A DNA stretch of 64,000 nt, taken from assembly GCA_963575745.1 (NCBI GenBank), contig CAUYUJ010021672.1, positions 8,947 through 72,946 on the forward strand, written 5' to 3'. Positions 23,068-34,543 of this stretch are shown here, piece by piece. Under the pieces are notes generated by a model. It ran no database searches. It was given only the letters and a program-made list of their open reading frames with translations, and was not told the origin of the DNA. A program made the position numbers and the translations under genes. The stretch comes from Prorocentrum cordatum (Eukaryota; Sar; Dinophyceae; Prorocentrales; Prorocentraceae). Numbering within the stretch: the first letter of the stretch is position 1; every line of letters begins with the position of its first letter.

Positions 23068-24366
23068 CGCGAAGCTGACGAAGGCGGCGAAGGCGCTGCC
23101 CTGGGAGGCACGGAGCGCCACGTCGCGCGAGCTGCTACCCAAGATTCAGCGACCTCCACCGGCGATCGCCCTGACGGCAGCGGAGCAGAAGGCGAGGGCA
23201 GAGGCAGAGGCGACAGCAGCGCCAGCAGCGTCGCAACAGGGGGCGCCCGAGCAGGGGCCCCAAGCGGCATGAGGAAGCGCAGCAGCACCACCAGGGGCGC
23301 CAGCAGGATCTGGAGGGAGCGCAGCGGCGGCGGCCACACCTCAGGAGGAGAGCGCGATGGAATAGGGCGCATCGATGACCCCGAGGGGCCAGATTAGACC
23401 CGCGGACGGCGAGGAATCCGGCTCTCCTGGGAAGCGGGCGAGGCACGTTGACGCGATCTCGCTGGGCGACCCCCATCGACTACAGCATCCTGGACAGCAT
23501 GGGCACGGAATCCCACGTGACGACCGGCGGCCTGGAGCCCGCGGTGGAGCTCAAAGGGAAGCGCGACGCGCTGGAGGTGCTGGCGCACCACTGCGGCGCC
23601 CACGGAGACATCCCGAGGAGCGAGAGCAGGGAGTTCAAGATGTCAAGGCACGCCGGGGGCCGCAGATCCGCGGAGGCGTCTGCAAGTGGAGGCGCGCGGC
23701 CCAGAAGTTCAAATGAATGGAGCAGCGGGGCGACGTGTTCGCGGCGAGTTCATCAGCGCAGACAAGCAGGCCGGTGGACTTCGCCAGCATCAATGAAGAG
23801 AACCACGGGGCCTTCATCGGCGACTGCGCGAAGGCATACTACCAGGCGGACCAGGCGGAGAGGGTTCGTGTAGAGCCACCGCCAGAGTAGTTGGCGATCC
23901 CGGCTGGGATGGGCAGATCGACCGACATCGTCTGGGCCTTGGACAAGATGTTGCTTGGACAGCGCGTGGCAGGCGCTGGGTGGGCAGGCACGGCTGCGAA
24001 GACACTCAAGGGTTAAGACTTCGAGAGGCGCGAGTGCCAGCCGCAGCTCTACCACCATAAGGAGAAGGAGATCCTGATCGAGGTGCGCATAGACGATCAC
24101 GACGAAGGACCGATAAGGAACCTGAAATGGATCATCAGGAGGCTGAGGGAAGCGTCCGACCTGAAGGCGACGGACGTCATCAGGGAGGGGCGCTACTCTC
24201 ACCTGAAGCGGGAGAGGTTGAGGCCCATGAACGGCGACGCGATGCTCAGGCCGCACGTCAAGCACATCGAAGACCTGATCTTCGCGACGGGCGCGGAGAA
24301 GACGAAGCCCGCGAAGGTGCCGAGCTTGACGGGGGGGGGGCCCGACCTGGAGCCCCGACTTGGATG
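23068..24366 (+). pseudogene. broken reverse transcriptase of copia element
   Basis: RT motifs are scattered over several frames. FIGDCAKAYYQADQAERVRV (about 23814-23870) fits motif A of copia RT (D-x2-KAY). After stops at about 23888 and 24014, the segment QLYHHKEKEILIEVRIDDHD holds the DD pair of motif C, the usual preceding Tyr being Arg. ASDLKATDVIREGRYSHLKR and MLRPHVKHIEDLI follow in the frame from 24083 to 24367. Stops and shifts separate the pieces, so no active RT is encoded. Confidence 0.65.
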
Positions 24367-25070
24367 ATGTGGAGAAGGCGAAGTGCCGCACAGGCGTCGG
24401 GATGTCTCTCTATATTTCCCCCGACAGGGCGGACATCCAGAGGGACTTGCAGCTGCTGGCGCGCAACTTGAGCAAGCCGACGGAACTCGACAGGAAACGC
24501 CTGGTGAAGCCCGCGAGGTACCTGAAAGAAACCAAGACGCACGGCGCGCTGCTCAAGCGGCCAGCGGCGAGCAAGCCAGGCAAGGTGAATTTGCATATTT
24601 GCACGGACACCGACTTCACAACATGCAAGGAGACACGGAGGGCGATGACCTGCGGAATCACGAAGCTGGACGGGGCGCACTGCGCGGCGCTCGCGCGGAG
24701 GCAGGGAGCCCTGACAACATCGTCTGGAGAGGCGGAGTTCTACGGAGCGAACTTGGTGGTGATCGACGGCAAGCTGGTCGAGAACGCGCTGGAATGGCTG
24801 GGCTGCAATGTGACCTGGGAGCTAGGGGTTGACAGCAGCGCGGCGGAGGCGATCATCAACCGAGAAGGCGCTGGCAAGGTGAAGCACCTGGACGCCAGGG
24901 CGCTGCGGGCCCAGCAAGAGCGGAAAGTGCACGGCCTCATCGTGAAGAAGGAGAGCGGTGAGAAGAATGTGGCCGACCTAGGCACACAGGCCAGCGGCGT
25001 GGTTCGAGCACCTGCGAGGACGCCGACCTGGCGGCAGCGGCGACCCAGGACACAATCTACGAGTACACGA
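24360..25070 (+). pseudogene. RNase H domain of copia element
   Basis: The 293-aa frame (24360-25241) starts with the end of RT (GVGMSLYISPDRADIQ). It continues into a Ty1-type RNase H: ICTDTDFTTCKETRRAMTCG (first Asp), TTSSGEAEFYGA (Glu), LGVDSSAAEAI (Asp), then GAGKVKHLDARALRAQQERK and EKNVADLGTQ. These are the conserved C-terminal landmarks of copia polyproteins. After about 25020 the frame runs into non-conserved sequence. This domain is the best preserved part of the element. Confidence 0.78.
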
Positions 25071-25446
25071 GGTTATCATGATGATGATGGTGGTGGTGGT
25101 GTTCCTGGGCGGCACTGCGCGTGGATATTATTGCAGGAAGCTGATGGAACCACCCGAGGTAAGGCACGCGGACAGGCCGATGAAGATGCGCGAGAAGGGC
25201 AGCAGCGGCCCGATCGCGAGAGGGAAAGGCAAGGTGAATAATACAAATCATCCGATCATGCTCGACAAGATGAGCCATGCCCCGTGCACGGAAACACCAG
25301 CAGCCGAGGTTCGCCCCGTTGCCCGAGGCGAGCCACGGCTGGGCCCCAGACGGAGGCGGGCCAGATCAAGGGCGAGCTCGAGGCCGATGGCGTGGAGCTG
25401 GCCGCCGCCTCGGACGAGGCGTCGCTGGGGCGTGCACGCGCGCGAG
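25071..25446. other. copia 3' untranslated region
   Basis: Between the RNase H and the 3' LTR. A short frame beginning MMMMVVVVFLGGTARG could encode one hydrophobic helix, but it lies on an ATG/GTG microsatellite and is probably chance. No clear polypurine tract directly precedes the LTR. Confidence 0.5.
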
Positions 25447-25629
25447 TGCACGGCCCCTCCCGGGGCTCTCAGCGTGGAGCCAGGGCCAGACGGGCCCTGG
25501 CATTCAGGACAGGCCCAAAGAGGCCATTTGCGCGCGGCCCGGGAGAGGCCTGGACAGTTTGGAGCGGGCTTCCCGCCATAGCTCATGAGGGGCTCAAGAC
25601 ATCATCGAGCCCAGACCATCAGATCAGCA
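25447..25629 (+). repeat. 3' LTR of copia-type element
   Basis: 183 bp, from TGCACGGCCCCTCCCG to CAGATCAGCA, aligning with 20687-20871. Confidence 0.8.
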
Positions 25630-26515
25630 ATCCTTCCTCATGCCCCTCTTTCTCGTCCTCCTCCTATCCCTCTGCATCCCCCTCCTGCCTCCGCCTCCTC
25701 GCTCAGGTATCCGATTCGCGTTTGTCGCTCTTCTTCCAGTTCCATCGTCGATCTCTTCATCCTCATCCTCCTTCCTTGTCGGTTTGCCCCGCTGCCTCTT
25801 CTCGCCCTCAGCCACGGCGCCGTCGAGGGAAGGTCCGCCCCCTAGGAAGGGCGCGCTTGCCGACCGGCGCAAGCTGGACGCGCGCAGGGAGCGCGCGGAA
25901 AAAAAACGTGTAAAACAACAAAACTAAACCAACAACAGCGCGCGCACGAGCCGCAACATGGCGGCGGGCGCGCGCGCAGCCTTTCAGCGGCTGCGCGCGG
26001 CTGCGGAGCTACACTGCAACGAAGCAGACCAACTCCGGACATCTCGGGGCAAAGTTCCTCGTCAGTGTTCCCTGCCGCGCGGTGTCATGTGCTGTGCCGC
26101 GTGCGGTGTTGCATCGGGCGTTGCGCCGCGGGTTGCGCGCCGCGCGCCGTGCGCCGTGCCGTACCGAGCGCAGCGCGCGGATGCTTGCGCGGTCCTACTG
26201 GAGGCGTTTTAACAAGCACTTGCGGGCCGCACAGAAGGCGAAGAACGACCGCGAGGCGGCTTTCCAAAAACCACGCGGGCCTGGGAGAAGGCCAAGCTGC
26301 GGAACCTTGCTTACCTCGAGTCCCACAGGCGTGCAGCTTACAACTCGTGCCTGCGTAGGTGCCGCGCCGTGTCGGCGTCGTCTCGGCGCCGCGTCGGCGC
26401 CGCGCCTTGCGGCACGCGCGCTGCGCGAGTCTGGGGCTGTTCGCTCGGCACGGGGGAGGAGCAGCGCTTGGAGCCGATGGGCAAACGGGGGGGGCACGAT
26501 GCAGGGGGGGAATTG
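25630..26515. other. no recognised gene
   Basis: CCTC-rich to about 25850, then GC-rich sequence with GCGC repeats and open frames on both strands but no domain. Confidence 0.45.
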
Positions 26516-26519
26516 CAAA

Positions 26520-26615
26520 AACGCTAGGGCTGCCAACTTCCAGCTCTTCCCAGGGAGTACCCCATTGAAAAACGGCGCGTTCCCCAAGCTTTTCCGTTGC
26601 ATAGCACTATGAAAG

Positions 26616-26705
<90 letters not shown>

Positions 26706-27740
26706 GCTGCGTCGTCAAGTATTTCCAGTTCCCCCAGTTGTTCCCAAATACTACCTCATTGAAAACGCCGCGTTGTCCCGCTTCCCCAGTTTCCCCAAAT
26801 TTTATGTAAAAAAAAAAAAAAACGCGATGTTCTCCAGCGTTTCCTTTTTGTCAAACTTGTCCCAGACAATGCCCCATTGAAAAACGATGTCCGTTCCAGG
26901 TTTTCCCGCTCGTCGGGCTTCTCCCAGAGAACACCCCGTAGGAAAACGCAACGATGTCAGGCTGCTCCTATTTTCCAGTGTTTCTCAAAGGTTACCCAAC
27001 GTATAACGCAGCGGTGTCCAGCGCTTTCAACGTTTCCAGTTTTTTCCCAGGAAGTTCCTGTTGGAAAAAACGCTGCGTGTTTTAGCTGTTTCAGCTTGCT
27101 CAGCGCTTCCCCATGATAACGTAGCAGGATAGTTGTTGGGAAACGCCAAAACAGATGGACAAGCTAGAAACACAACGTTGCTCCTGGGGTGGTCTCTGGG
27201 AAAAGGTGGAAAAGTTGAAAACGCTGGAAACACAACGTGTTTCATCGGGTAGCGCTTGGGGAAAGTTCGAAAAGTTGGACAAGCAGATGCACGCAACGTT
27301 TCTCATCGTGTAGCCTCTGGGGAAAAGCGCAAAAGCCAGAACACGGTGCTTGTCATCAGGTAGTCTCTGGTGCAAGCTGGAAACGCGGGAAGGCATAACG
27401 CGTTGCATCGGGTAATCCTTGGGAAAGTGGGGAAAGCTGTGACAGCTGGAAAGCAAAGCGTTTATCTTCGCGTAGTTTCTGGGAACAGCTGGACAAACTG
27501 GAACAGCTGGAAAGCACAGCGTTTTTTTTCATAGTGCACATTTAGAAGTGCTGGAAAAGCTAGATCACACAGCGCTGTTTTTCGGATCGTCTCTAGAAGA
27601 GGCGGAAAAGCTGGAAAAGTTGGAAACGCACAGCTTCTGGACATGAATCAAATGTCGGGCAAGCTGGATAACGCTGCGTTCGTTCACCAGGTAGCTTCCG
27701 GAGAAGTTGGGGAAGTTGGAAAAGCTGGCACGTGCATATT
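26520..27740. repeat. minisatellite array with an orientation switch near 27115
   Basis: Left half (26520-27115): units of roughly 60 bp read TTCCAGxxxTTCCCAG, then ACCCCATTGAAAAACGCxxCG. Landmarks are at about 26562, 26758, 26875, 26937, 26999 and 27060. Right half (27120-27740): the complement appears instead (ACAACGTxTxxCATCGGGTAG, CTGGGAAAAGxTGGAAAAG), with landmarks about every 55-60 bp from 27171 to 27670. The array is therefore a large imperfect inverted repeat. All short frames here are repeat translations. Confidence 0.8.
26616..26704 (+). repeat. 89-nt poly(A) run
   Basis: Eighty-nine uninterrupted A residues follow GAAAG, inside one unit of the minisatellite. A second run of 15 A lies at 26808-26822 in the equivalent place of the next unit. 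The tract could be a retroposed tail or a homopolymer expansion. Confidence 0.95.
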
Positions 27741-27887
27741 TTCCCATACATATTTTCCAATGGCAGAAAGAGAGAGGGAAAAAAGAGAGAGAGAGAGAGA
27801 GGAAGAATAGGAATGCGAATTCAGCAGAAGGGAAGGGGGAAAGAGCGGCAGAAGGAGCGACAAGTATGATACCAGGGGGGCGTCCAC

Positions 27888-27964
27888 ATGCATATATATA
27901 TACACACATACATACATACATACATACATACATACACATATACATATACATATACATATACATG

Positions 27965-28001
<37 letters not shown>

Positions 28002-28112
28002 GCATATACATATATATGCATACATGCATACATACATGCATCCATACATAACTGTACATGTGTATATCTCCATATACATATGTATATATATATGTATGTA
28101 TATATATAACGC
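27888..28112. repeat. TACA/ATAC microsatellite
   Basis: CATACATACATA runs followed by CATATACATATA. Confidence 0.95.
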
Positions 28113-28129
28113 GCAAATACAAGCGCGTG

Positions 28130-29215
28130 TGCGCTGCATCTTACGCGGCGCAAGCCACGCGGTGCAAGTCACCCTTGCCCGCAGTGAGTGGTCAACCCAA
28201 GTGGTCGCACAATCACCCCACTCACCAACCCGGAACTTGTTTTGCAAAACCCACGCGACGGCGATTGCAATGAGTGCGTGGTGCTGACTGGTGCATTTTT
28301 CCGGCCGTGCTAGCCCGCGCATTCATTCTCGCGCGCCCTGCGGCCAGCATGCGCGGCGCGACCGACGCGGCCGCAGTGTCGCTGGCCGCTGGGCATTTAC
28401 CAGCGGGCATGCCAGTGCCGCCGGCGACTTGGAGGGCGCAGTATCACGGCGACGCCGACAATGGTAGACGCGATGTTGAGAGTAGCGATGATGGTGACAA
28501 CGGTGGCCATGACGACGTCAAGGGCAATGACGGCGCCGACGTTGATCACGCCCGCCGATAACGATGACGATTTCCTCGCGTTTTCTGCAGTATTTGCAAG
28601 GGCGCGGGCGCGGTGTTTTTTTGAAAAACTGGCGTTGCAAAACCATGTGTGCTTATATGTGATTGGGGCGTTTGACATGTTTACGGAACCTGGGGTTCTT
28701 GAAACATGTCTACATGCGCGTGCGATGACACGCGCGCGCACTTCGTCCCACGTTTTGCACAGTGTTCTTGCGACACCACGCGCGCAAGGGCGCCCGAACG
28801 ATTCTGACATGCGCACGCAAGAAACATGTTCGATAAAATATGCAAAAGTTGAAAATCTAAAGAATACGCAAGAGCGCGAGAGCAGGCCTTTGTTGGAAAA
28901 TCCTCGTTGGAAAACCATGTACGTCTATATGTTTTCGCGGCATTCGATTTTGAAGTTCTCACGAAGCTTCAGGTTTTCTGCAGAAGAACAGAGTACGGCA
29001 TGCGCGCGGGACGACGCGCGCGCGTGCACTTCATCCCGCGCGTGCAAGGGATGATCGAACATTAGCGATGTTTGGTAAACGGGCGCGCGCGCATTGCATT
29101 TTTTTGCTGAGGATGAGGGGGGAAATGCCGGTTTAGCTCGGATGAGATGCGTGCATATTCGGGATGGACGATGGGGCTGAACCATATGTAATTTGCAAAA
29201 GAGCGAAAGAGCGCG
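28130..29215 (+). repeat. composite repeat, copy I (head, two units, terminal)
   Basis: The head (28130-28570) matches 32230-32700 through GCGATTGCAATGAGTG, GGGCATTTACCAGCGGGCA and CAATGACGGCGCCGACG. Two units of about 275 bp follow (28634 and 28908), each with AAAACCATGT, GGCATGCGCGCG and CACTTC(G/A)TCCC. The terminal (29100-29210) has GGATGGACGATGGGGCTGAACCATATGTAATTTGCA. The frames passing through it (e.g. 28461-29054 plus) are not recognised as a protein. Confidence 0.75.
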
Positions 29216-29339
29216 TTCTGTGGTCGCTTGGAGGGGGGGGATTTAGAACCGGGCCCCCACCCCCCCTGGATGGAGGGGGGGGTCGACCCCCCCATCCTTT
29301 ACTTTTTCTCTCTCCCTCTCCTCGGGCCGGCGCCGGCGG

Positions 29340-30185
29340 CGGCGGCTGGCGGCGGCGGCGGGTGTGCTGGCGGTGGTGATAGTGGCGGTGGTGCGTGGTG
29401 GTGGTGAAGTGGTTGGTTGTGGCGGTGGTGGGTTACGCTGCTGGTAGTAATGGTGGTGGCGGTGGCGGTGGTGGTGGTTGTGTGGTAGATTATGGCGATG
29501 GTGGTGGTAATGGTGGTGGGTTGTTGTATTGGTAGTGGTGGTGGTGAGCTGTTGTTGTGGTGGTGGTGGTGCCTGTGGTGGTGGTGGTTTGTGGTGGTGG
29601 TTTGGTGGTGGTTGTGGTGGTGGTGGTGGGTTGAGGTAGTGATGGTGGTGGTCGTGGTGGTGGCGGTGGTGGTTGTGGAGTGGTGGTTTATCGTGGTGGT
29701 GGTGGTAGTGGTGGTGGTGGGCTGTGGTGTTGGTGGTGGTGCTGCTGCTGGTAGTGGTGCTCGTGGTGGTGGTGGGTGCTGGGTGCTGGGTGGTGGTGGT
29801 GGTTGTGGTGGTGGTGTGGTGGTGGTGTGGTGGTTTGTGGTGGTTTGTGATGGTGGTGCTGGTGGTGGGTTGTCGTGATGGTGGTGTTTGTGGTGGTGGT
29901 GATGGGAGTGGTAATGGTGTGGGTAATGGTGTGGTGGTTTGTGGTGGTGGTGGTTGTGGTGGGTTGTGGTGGGTTGTGGTGGGTTGTGGTGGGTTGTGGT
30001 GGTGCTGGTGGTGGTGGCGTTTTTGGTGGTGGTGGTGGTGAGGGGGGGGGGGGGGTGGTGATGGTGGTGGTTGTGGTGATGGTGGGTTGTGTTGGTTGTG
30101 GTGGTTTTTGTGGTGGCGATGGTGGTGGTGGTGGTGGTGGTATGGTGGTCTGTGGTGGCGGTGGTGGCGGTGGTGGTGGTGTGGC
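29340..30185. repeat. 840-bp GTG triplet array
   Basis: GGTGGTGGT units with GTT/TGT/GAT interruptions and a strongly G-rich plus strand. Poly-Val/Gly/Trp frames on one strand and poly-Thr/His/Pro frames on the other are repeat translations. Confidence 0.95.
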
Positions 30186-30704
30186 CCTCGGCTTTTCCCG
30201 CCACTGTCTTGGCAAAGGGTCAGAGTTCTAATGGATATTTCTTGAGGTCTCGTCAGAAGAGTTTCTGGGGCGTCTGAGGAGCATGCGAGGGCTCGATATG
30301 GCGATTTGTGTGTTCCCTATGCGGCCTCTGGGCCCTCTCTGGTCATCGTCGCTGCGTCCCCGCCGTCGGCGCTGCTGGCCGCCGCCAGCGCCGGCGCCAG
30401 CGCCGGCGCGGGGGGGGGGTGGTTGAACCTCCCCCCCCCCTGGGCCCTCTCTGGTCGTCGTCGCTGCGTTGGCGCTGCGGCGGCCGCCAGCGCCGGCGCC
30501 AGGGACCCCCCTCCCCTTGGGAGGGGCGGGGTGGGGGTTCGGGACGGGGGGGGGTCAGGGAGGAGGGGGGACCCCCTGGTTCTGATCGACGGCGCCGAGT
30601 GTTGGAGGGGGGGGCCCAGCCCCGCTTCGAAATGCGCCGTCGAATGTTCCCAAGACAAGCGCCCGTGAAACACGCTCTCTCGTAATTTGCACGTCCCCAG
30701 CGGA
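30186..30704. other. GC-rich spacer with repeated CTCTGGTC(A/G)TCGTCGCTGCG
   Basis: A block of about 130 bp from GGGCCCTCTCTGGTC is duplicated (about 30329 and 30440), each copy followed by CGCCAGCGCCGGCGCCAG and a G run. No gene is recognised. Confidence 0.55.
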
Positions 30705-31484
30705 ACAGATTTGAATATTCGTTTAGAAAGGAGAGTCCACGTGATGCAGTCTACGTGGTGCAATCCACTTCGACTGTCTTGAAGCTGTCCTCTCCACTGC
30801 TCGTGCAAACATCCCACCCTCCCACCCGCAACTTGGTCGCAAGACATCTTCAGACAAGACCGTGACGGTAGGTACTGCGTGGCACTTGGCCACGACACCG
30901 ATGCCGACGACGACAGCGACATCGACGACGACGGCGCCGCCGACAGCGACTGCGACGACACCGACGACGTCTCCAATGTTTTCGACGACGACAACGACGA
31001 CGACGACACCGACGACGACGACAACGACGCCGACGACGACGACGAAGACGACGACGACGTCGCCAACGGAGACGACGACGAGGGAGGAGAAAAAACGACG
31101 ACGGCGACAACGACGACAACGACGATGGAGGAGGGAAGACGGCGACGACGCCAACGACGAAGAAGGAGGAAGGACGGCGACGCCGACGACGACAACGACG
31201 AGGGAGGAGGGAAGACGACGACGATGACAACGACGACGAAGACGACGACGACGGCGACGAAATAGGAGGGACGACGACGAGACGCCGACGACGGACGACG
31301 ACGACGAGGGAGGAGGATAACGACGAGGGAGGAGTGAAGACCACGACGACGACGACGACGACGGCGACGAAATAGGAGGGACAACGACGAGACGCCGACG
31401 AAGACAACGAGGGAGGAAGGACGACCACGGCGACAACGACGACGGAAACGACGACGACGCCAAAGACGACGAGGAAAGACAGAA

Positions 31485-31516
<32 letters not shown>

Positions 31517-32175
31517 GGGAGGAGGGAGGACGACGACGACGACGACGACGCAAGAGCGCGCGCGCACAATTTTGTTGAAAACCCGTGTTGCGAAACCTTG
31601 TGTTTTTGTAGGTTTTTTGGACGCACGATTTCGAAATTCTTCCGAAACCCAAGGTTTTTGAAGGATTTCGGCATACGCCCGCGACGACGCGCGCGTCTGC
31701 ACTTCGTCCTATTTTTTGCAGAGGATTCTCGCGACGGCACACGCGCAAAAACGTTCGACAGATTTCGACATGCGCGCGCGCGAAGCCCGTTTGGTAGCAT
31801 TTTGTGAAAATCTTGGGAAACCTATGGTTTTCTTAAGATTTCGCAAGAGCTCGCGCGTAAGTTTTTCTTTGAATCAGTGTTGCGAAACCATGTGTTTTTG
31901 TTTTTTTTTGGAAATTCAATTTTGAAATCTCTCCGGAACCGAAGGTTTTTGAAGGATTCCGGCATGCGCGCGCCACGACGCGCGCGTGTGCACTTCGTCA
32001 AATTTTTTGCCAGGGATTCGTGAAAAAGTGCTATGTTGGAACAAAAAATGTCACCGCATAGTGTTTTTTTACAAGGGAACCGCAGGGGGGGGGATACCGG
32101 CTTGGCTGGGATGGTACGAATTCATATTTAGGATGGACATGTGGTCAGAATCATAAGTAATTTACAGCACGCGCG
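30705..32175 (+). repeat. composite repeat, copy II with a GAC expansion
   Basis: A partial head (30705-30890; CCCACCCGCAACTTGGTCGC) is followed by the 30895-31560 GAC array in place of the head's GAY-rich end. Two units follow (31575 and 31870), each with GCGAAACC(A/T)TGTGTTTTTGT, GGTTTTTGAAGGATT and CACTTCGTC. The terminal (32090-32170) has GGATGGACATGTGG. Confidence 0.7.
30895..31560. repeat. 660-bp GAC/GAA triplet array
   Basis: CGACGACGAC units with GGA/GAA interruptions. A block around GACGGCGACGAAATAGGAGGGAC occurs twice (about 31250 and 31360). Confidence 0.95.
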
Positions 32176-32229
32176 GGGTAACCGATAAGTCCGGGGGGGG
32201 GTAGAATCTATTAGTTTTTTAGAAAGGAG

Positions 32230-33541
32230 AATCTGCGCGGTGCACCGTATGTGGTACATTCTGTGGAACGCATTCTACGTTGTCCAACTCAGATGTGGAC
32301 TTCGCAGTTGTGAACTCCACTGCGCGCACGCACAGTCATCCCACCCACGCACCCGCAATGTGTGTTGCGAAACACATGCGGCGGCGGTTGCGATGAGTGT
32401 CCGGCGTTCGTTGGTGCATCTCTGCGGCCGCGCCAGCCCGCGCATGCTCGCGCGCGCAGCGGTCAGCTAGTGCGGCGCGAATGACGCGGCTGCGGTGGCG
32501 TTGATTTCTGGGCATTTCCCAGCGGGCACTTCAGTGCGAGTTGGCCACTTGGGCGGTCTCTGTATCATGGCAACGTCGACAACGGTAGACACGATGATGA
32601 GAGTAGCGACGTTGGTGACGATGATGACAGCGGCGACGCCACGGCCATTGACGGCGCCGGTACTGATCAGTCCGACGACGATGACGGCGTCGTCGCGTCG
32701 GTGATGAAGGTTTTAGAAGGAGTTCGAAATGCGCGCGGGACCGACGCGCCAGAGTGGCCCGCATTGTATTATTTGACACGGAACGTGCCCCCCAGCACGC
32801 GCGCAAGGGCGTTTGAATGATGTCGAGAAGCTGCGCGAAATGACCGTATGGCCGAATTGAATGACGATGATGGAAAACAGATAGTTCTTGTCCGAAATCA
32901 CAAGGGCGTGGGCGCGGGCTTTTTCTAAAACTGATGTTGCAAAACCATGTGTTTTAATATGTTTTCGGGGCGTTCGATTTTGAAATTCGCGCGAAACCAA
33001 GATTTGAGGAAGGATTCCGGCATGCGCGCGCAACGAAACGCCCCCCCGGGCAGTTCGTCCCATGTTTTGCAATGCATTCTTGTTACAGAACGCACGCAAC
33101 GGTGTTCCAATGATTTCGACATGCGCGCGCGAGAGGCCCCGTGGGATATCTTGAATATAATAGGAGCCTACATGCGCTTGCGAAATACTTCGAAAGAGCG
33201 CGCGAGCAGACTTCTTGTTGTTGCAAAGCCCTTGGTTTTTATATGGTTTTATATGGTTTCGAGACACCAGGTGTTGAAAACGCTACGAAGCTTAAAGTGT
33301 GTAAAGGATTCCGGCATGCGCGCGCGACGAAACGCCCCCCCGCACTTCGTCCCATGTCTTGCAAGTGACTCTTGCGACAGAACGCGCGCAGCGGCGTTCG
33401 AACGATTTCGACATGCGCGCGCGAGAGGCCCAGTGGGGATTTTTGGAATGAAATAGGAACCTACACGCGCTTGCGAAATAATTCGCCAAAGCGCGCGAAC
33501 AGACTTCGTTTTGTTGTGAAGCCATCAGTTATACATCTATA

Positions 33542-33616
<75 letters not shown>

Positions 33617-34015
33617 TCGGGGCACTAAAGGTTGAAAGTGTTACGAAACCTAAAGTGTGTAAAAGGATTCCGGCATGCGCGCGCGACGACGCGCGCATGC
33701 GCAGTTCGTCGTTGATTGTAAGCTGGAGTTTCTTGTTAAACAAGCGCGCATCGCATTTATTGCTGATTGTGAAGGGGAGACCGATCAGGGAGTGTTTGGG
33801 ATGGTACGAAATCGGAGTCAGGATTTCGGATGGACGACGGGGCAGAACCATGTGTAATGTGTTATTCACAACGATGTCTTGGTATGTCCGGGGTACGAGT
33901 GCGCGCGCACAGTATGTTTTCAGAGGATGATGGGGGACCGGTAATGGACCTCCTGGGATGGTACAAATTCATGGCTCGGATGGACGATGTGACATAATCT
34001 TATGTAAACGGCAAT
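32230..34015 (+). repeat. composite repeat, copy III (head, three units, two terminals)
   Basis: Head at 32230-32700, then units at 32932, 33220 and 33510, i.e. a step of 288-290 bp. Each unit has GGATTCCGGCATGCGCGCGC, TCGTCCCATG and GATTTCGACATGCGCGCGCGAGAGG. Terminals at 33775-33860 and 33925-34010 share GGATGG(T)ACGA and CGGATGGACGA. A single plus-strand frame (32947-33456) stays open across two units because 288 is 96 codons; the minus strand is also open. Confidence 0.75.
33538..33613. repeat. ATCT then AT microsatellite inside composite unit 3
   Basis: CTATCTATCT units followed by about 36 bp of AT, placed where the other units read TTTTATATGGTTTT. Confidence 0.95.
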
Positions 34016-34069
34016 ACAAAAAAACGGCTCGCTAAGTCCAGCGGGAGGGGTACATTCCAATATTTCTGC

Positions 34070-34265
34070 CGAAATGGAATATATGTTTCGCGCGGCGATG
34101 GGGCGGCAACGGGCGGCGACGGCGGCGACATAGCCGCCAGACTGGCTGACAAGCCCAAACGACGGGCGGCGACGAGGCGGCGACGGCGGCAACATTGCCG
34201 CCTGACTGGCAGACGGGCGTAGACGACGGGCGGCGACGAGGCGGCGACGGCGGCAAACAGGCCCA
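34070..34265. repeat. tandem GGCGACGGCGGCAACAT-type repeat
   Basis: GACGACGGGCGGCGACGAGGCGGCGACGG occurs at about 34160 and 34213, with a related copy at 34095-34140, a period near 54 bp. Confidence 0.7.
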
Positions 34266-34319
34266 ATTCCTCAGAAGATACGCGAATCCCCTAAGTGCAA
34301 ACACTGATTGGAGGATATA

Positions 34320-34494
34320 GATATATGTGTGTACAAGTATATAGATGTATATACACAGGCGTACATATACAAGTACGAGTGCACACGTGCAAACAATAAC
34401 GGCACGCACTGAAACAAAAAAAAAACAAGTACGAAAACCTCTTGCGCTACAAAACAGCATGCCGGAGAAAATGGGGTCGATTGCACATAGTCAG

Positions 34495-34543
<49 letters not shown>

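Larger units (their letters stand above)
20687..25629 (+). mobile_element. decayed Ty1/copia-type LTR retrotransposon
   Basis: A 4.9-kb element bounded by 183-185-bp direct repeats that start TG and end CA. The internal order is Gag start, two CCHC zinc knuckles, aspartic protease, SAP-like segment, integrase start, reverse transcriptase, RNase H. Integrase preceding RT and RNase H is the copia order. Frames are broken at about 21100, 21950, 22250 and repeatedly from 23070 to 24360. The element is therefore a pseudogene, although protein motifs remain readable. The LTRs differ at roughly one base in eight by eye, consistent with age. No 5-bp target duplication is visible. Confidence 0.85.

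Noticed and set aside
25078-25581. Hydrophobic small ORF before the copia 3' LTR
   Set aside because: Its membrane-like start is encoded by an ATG/GTG microsatellite and the rest is not conserved-looking.
20682-25635. Target-site duplication of the copia element
   Set aside because: The five bases outside the two LTRs (GTGAA and ATCCT) do not match, so none is claimed.
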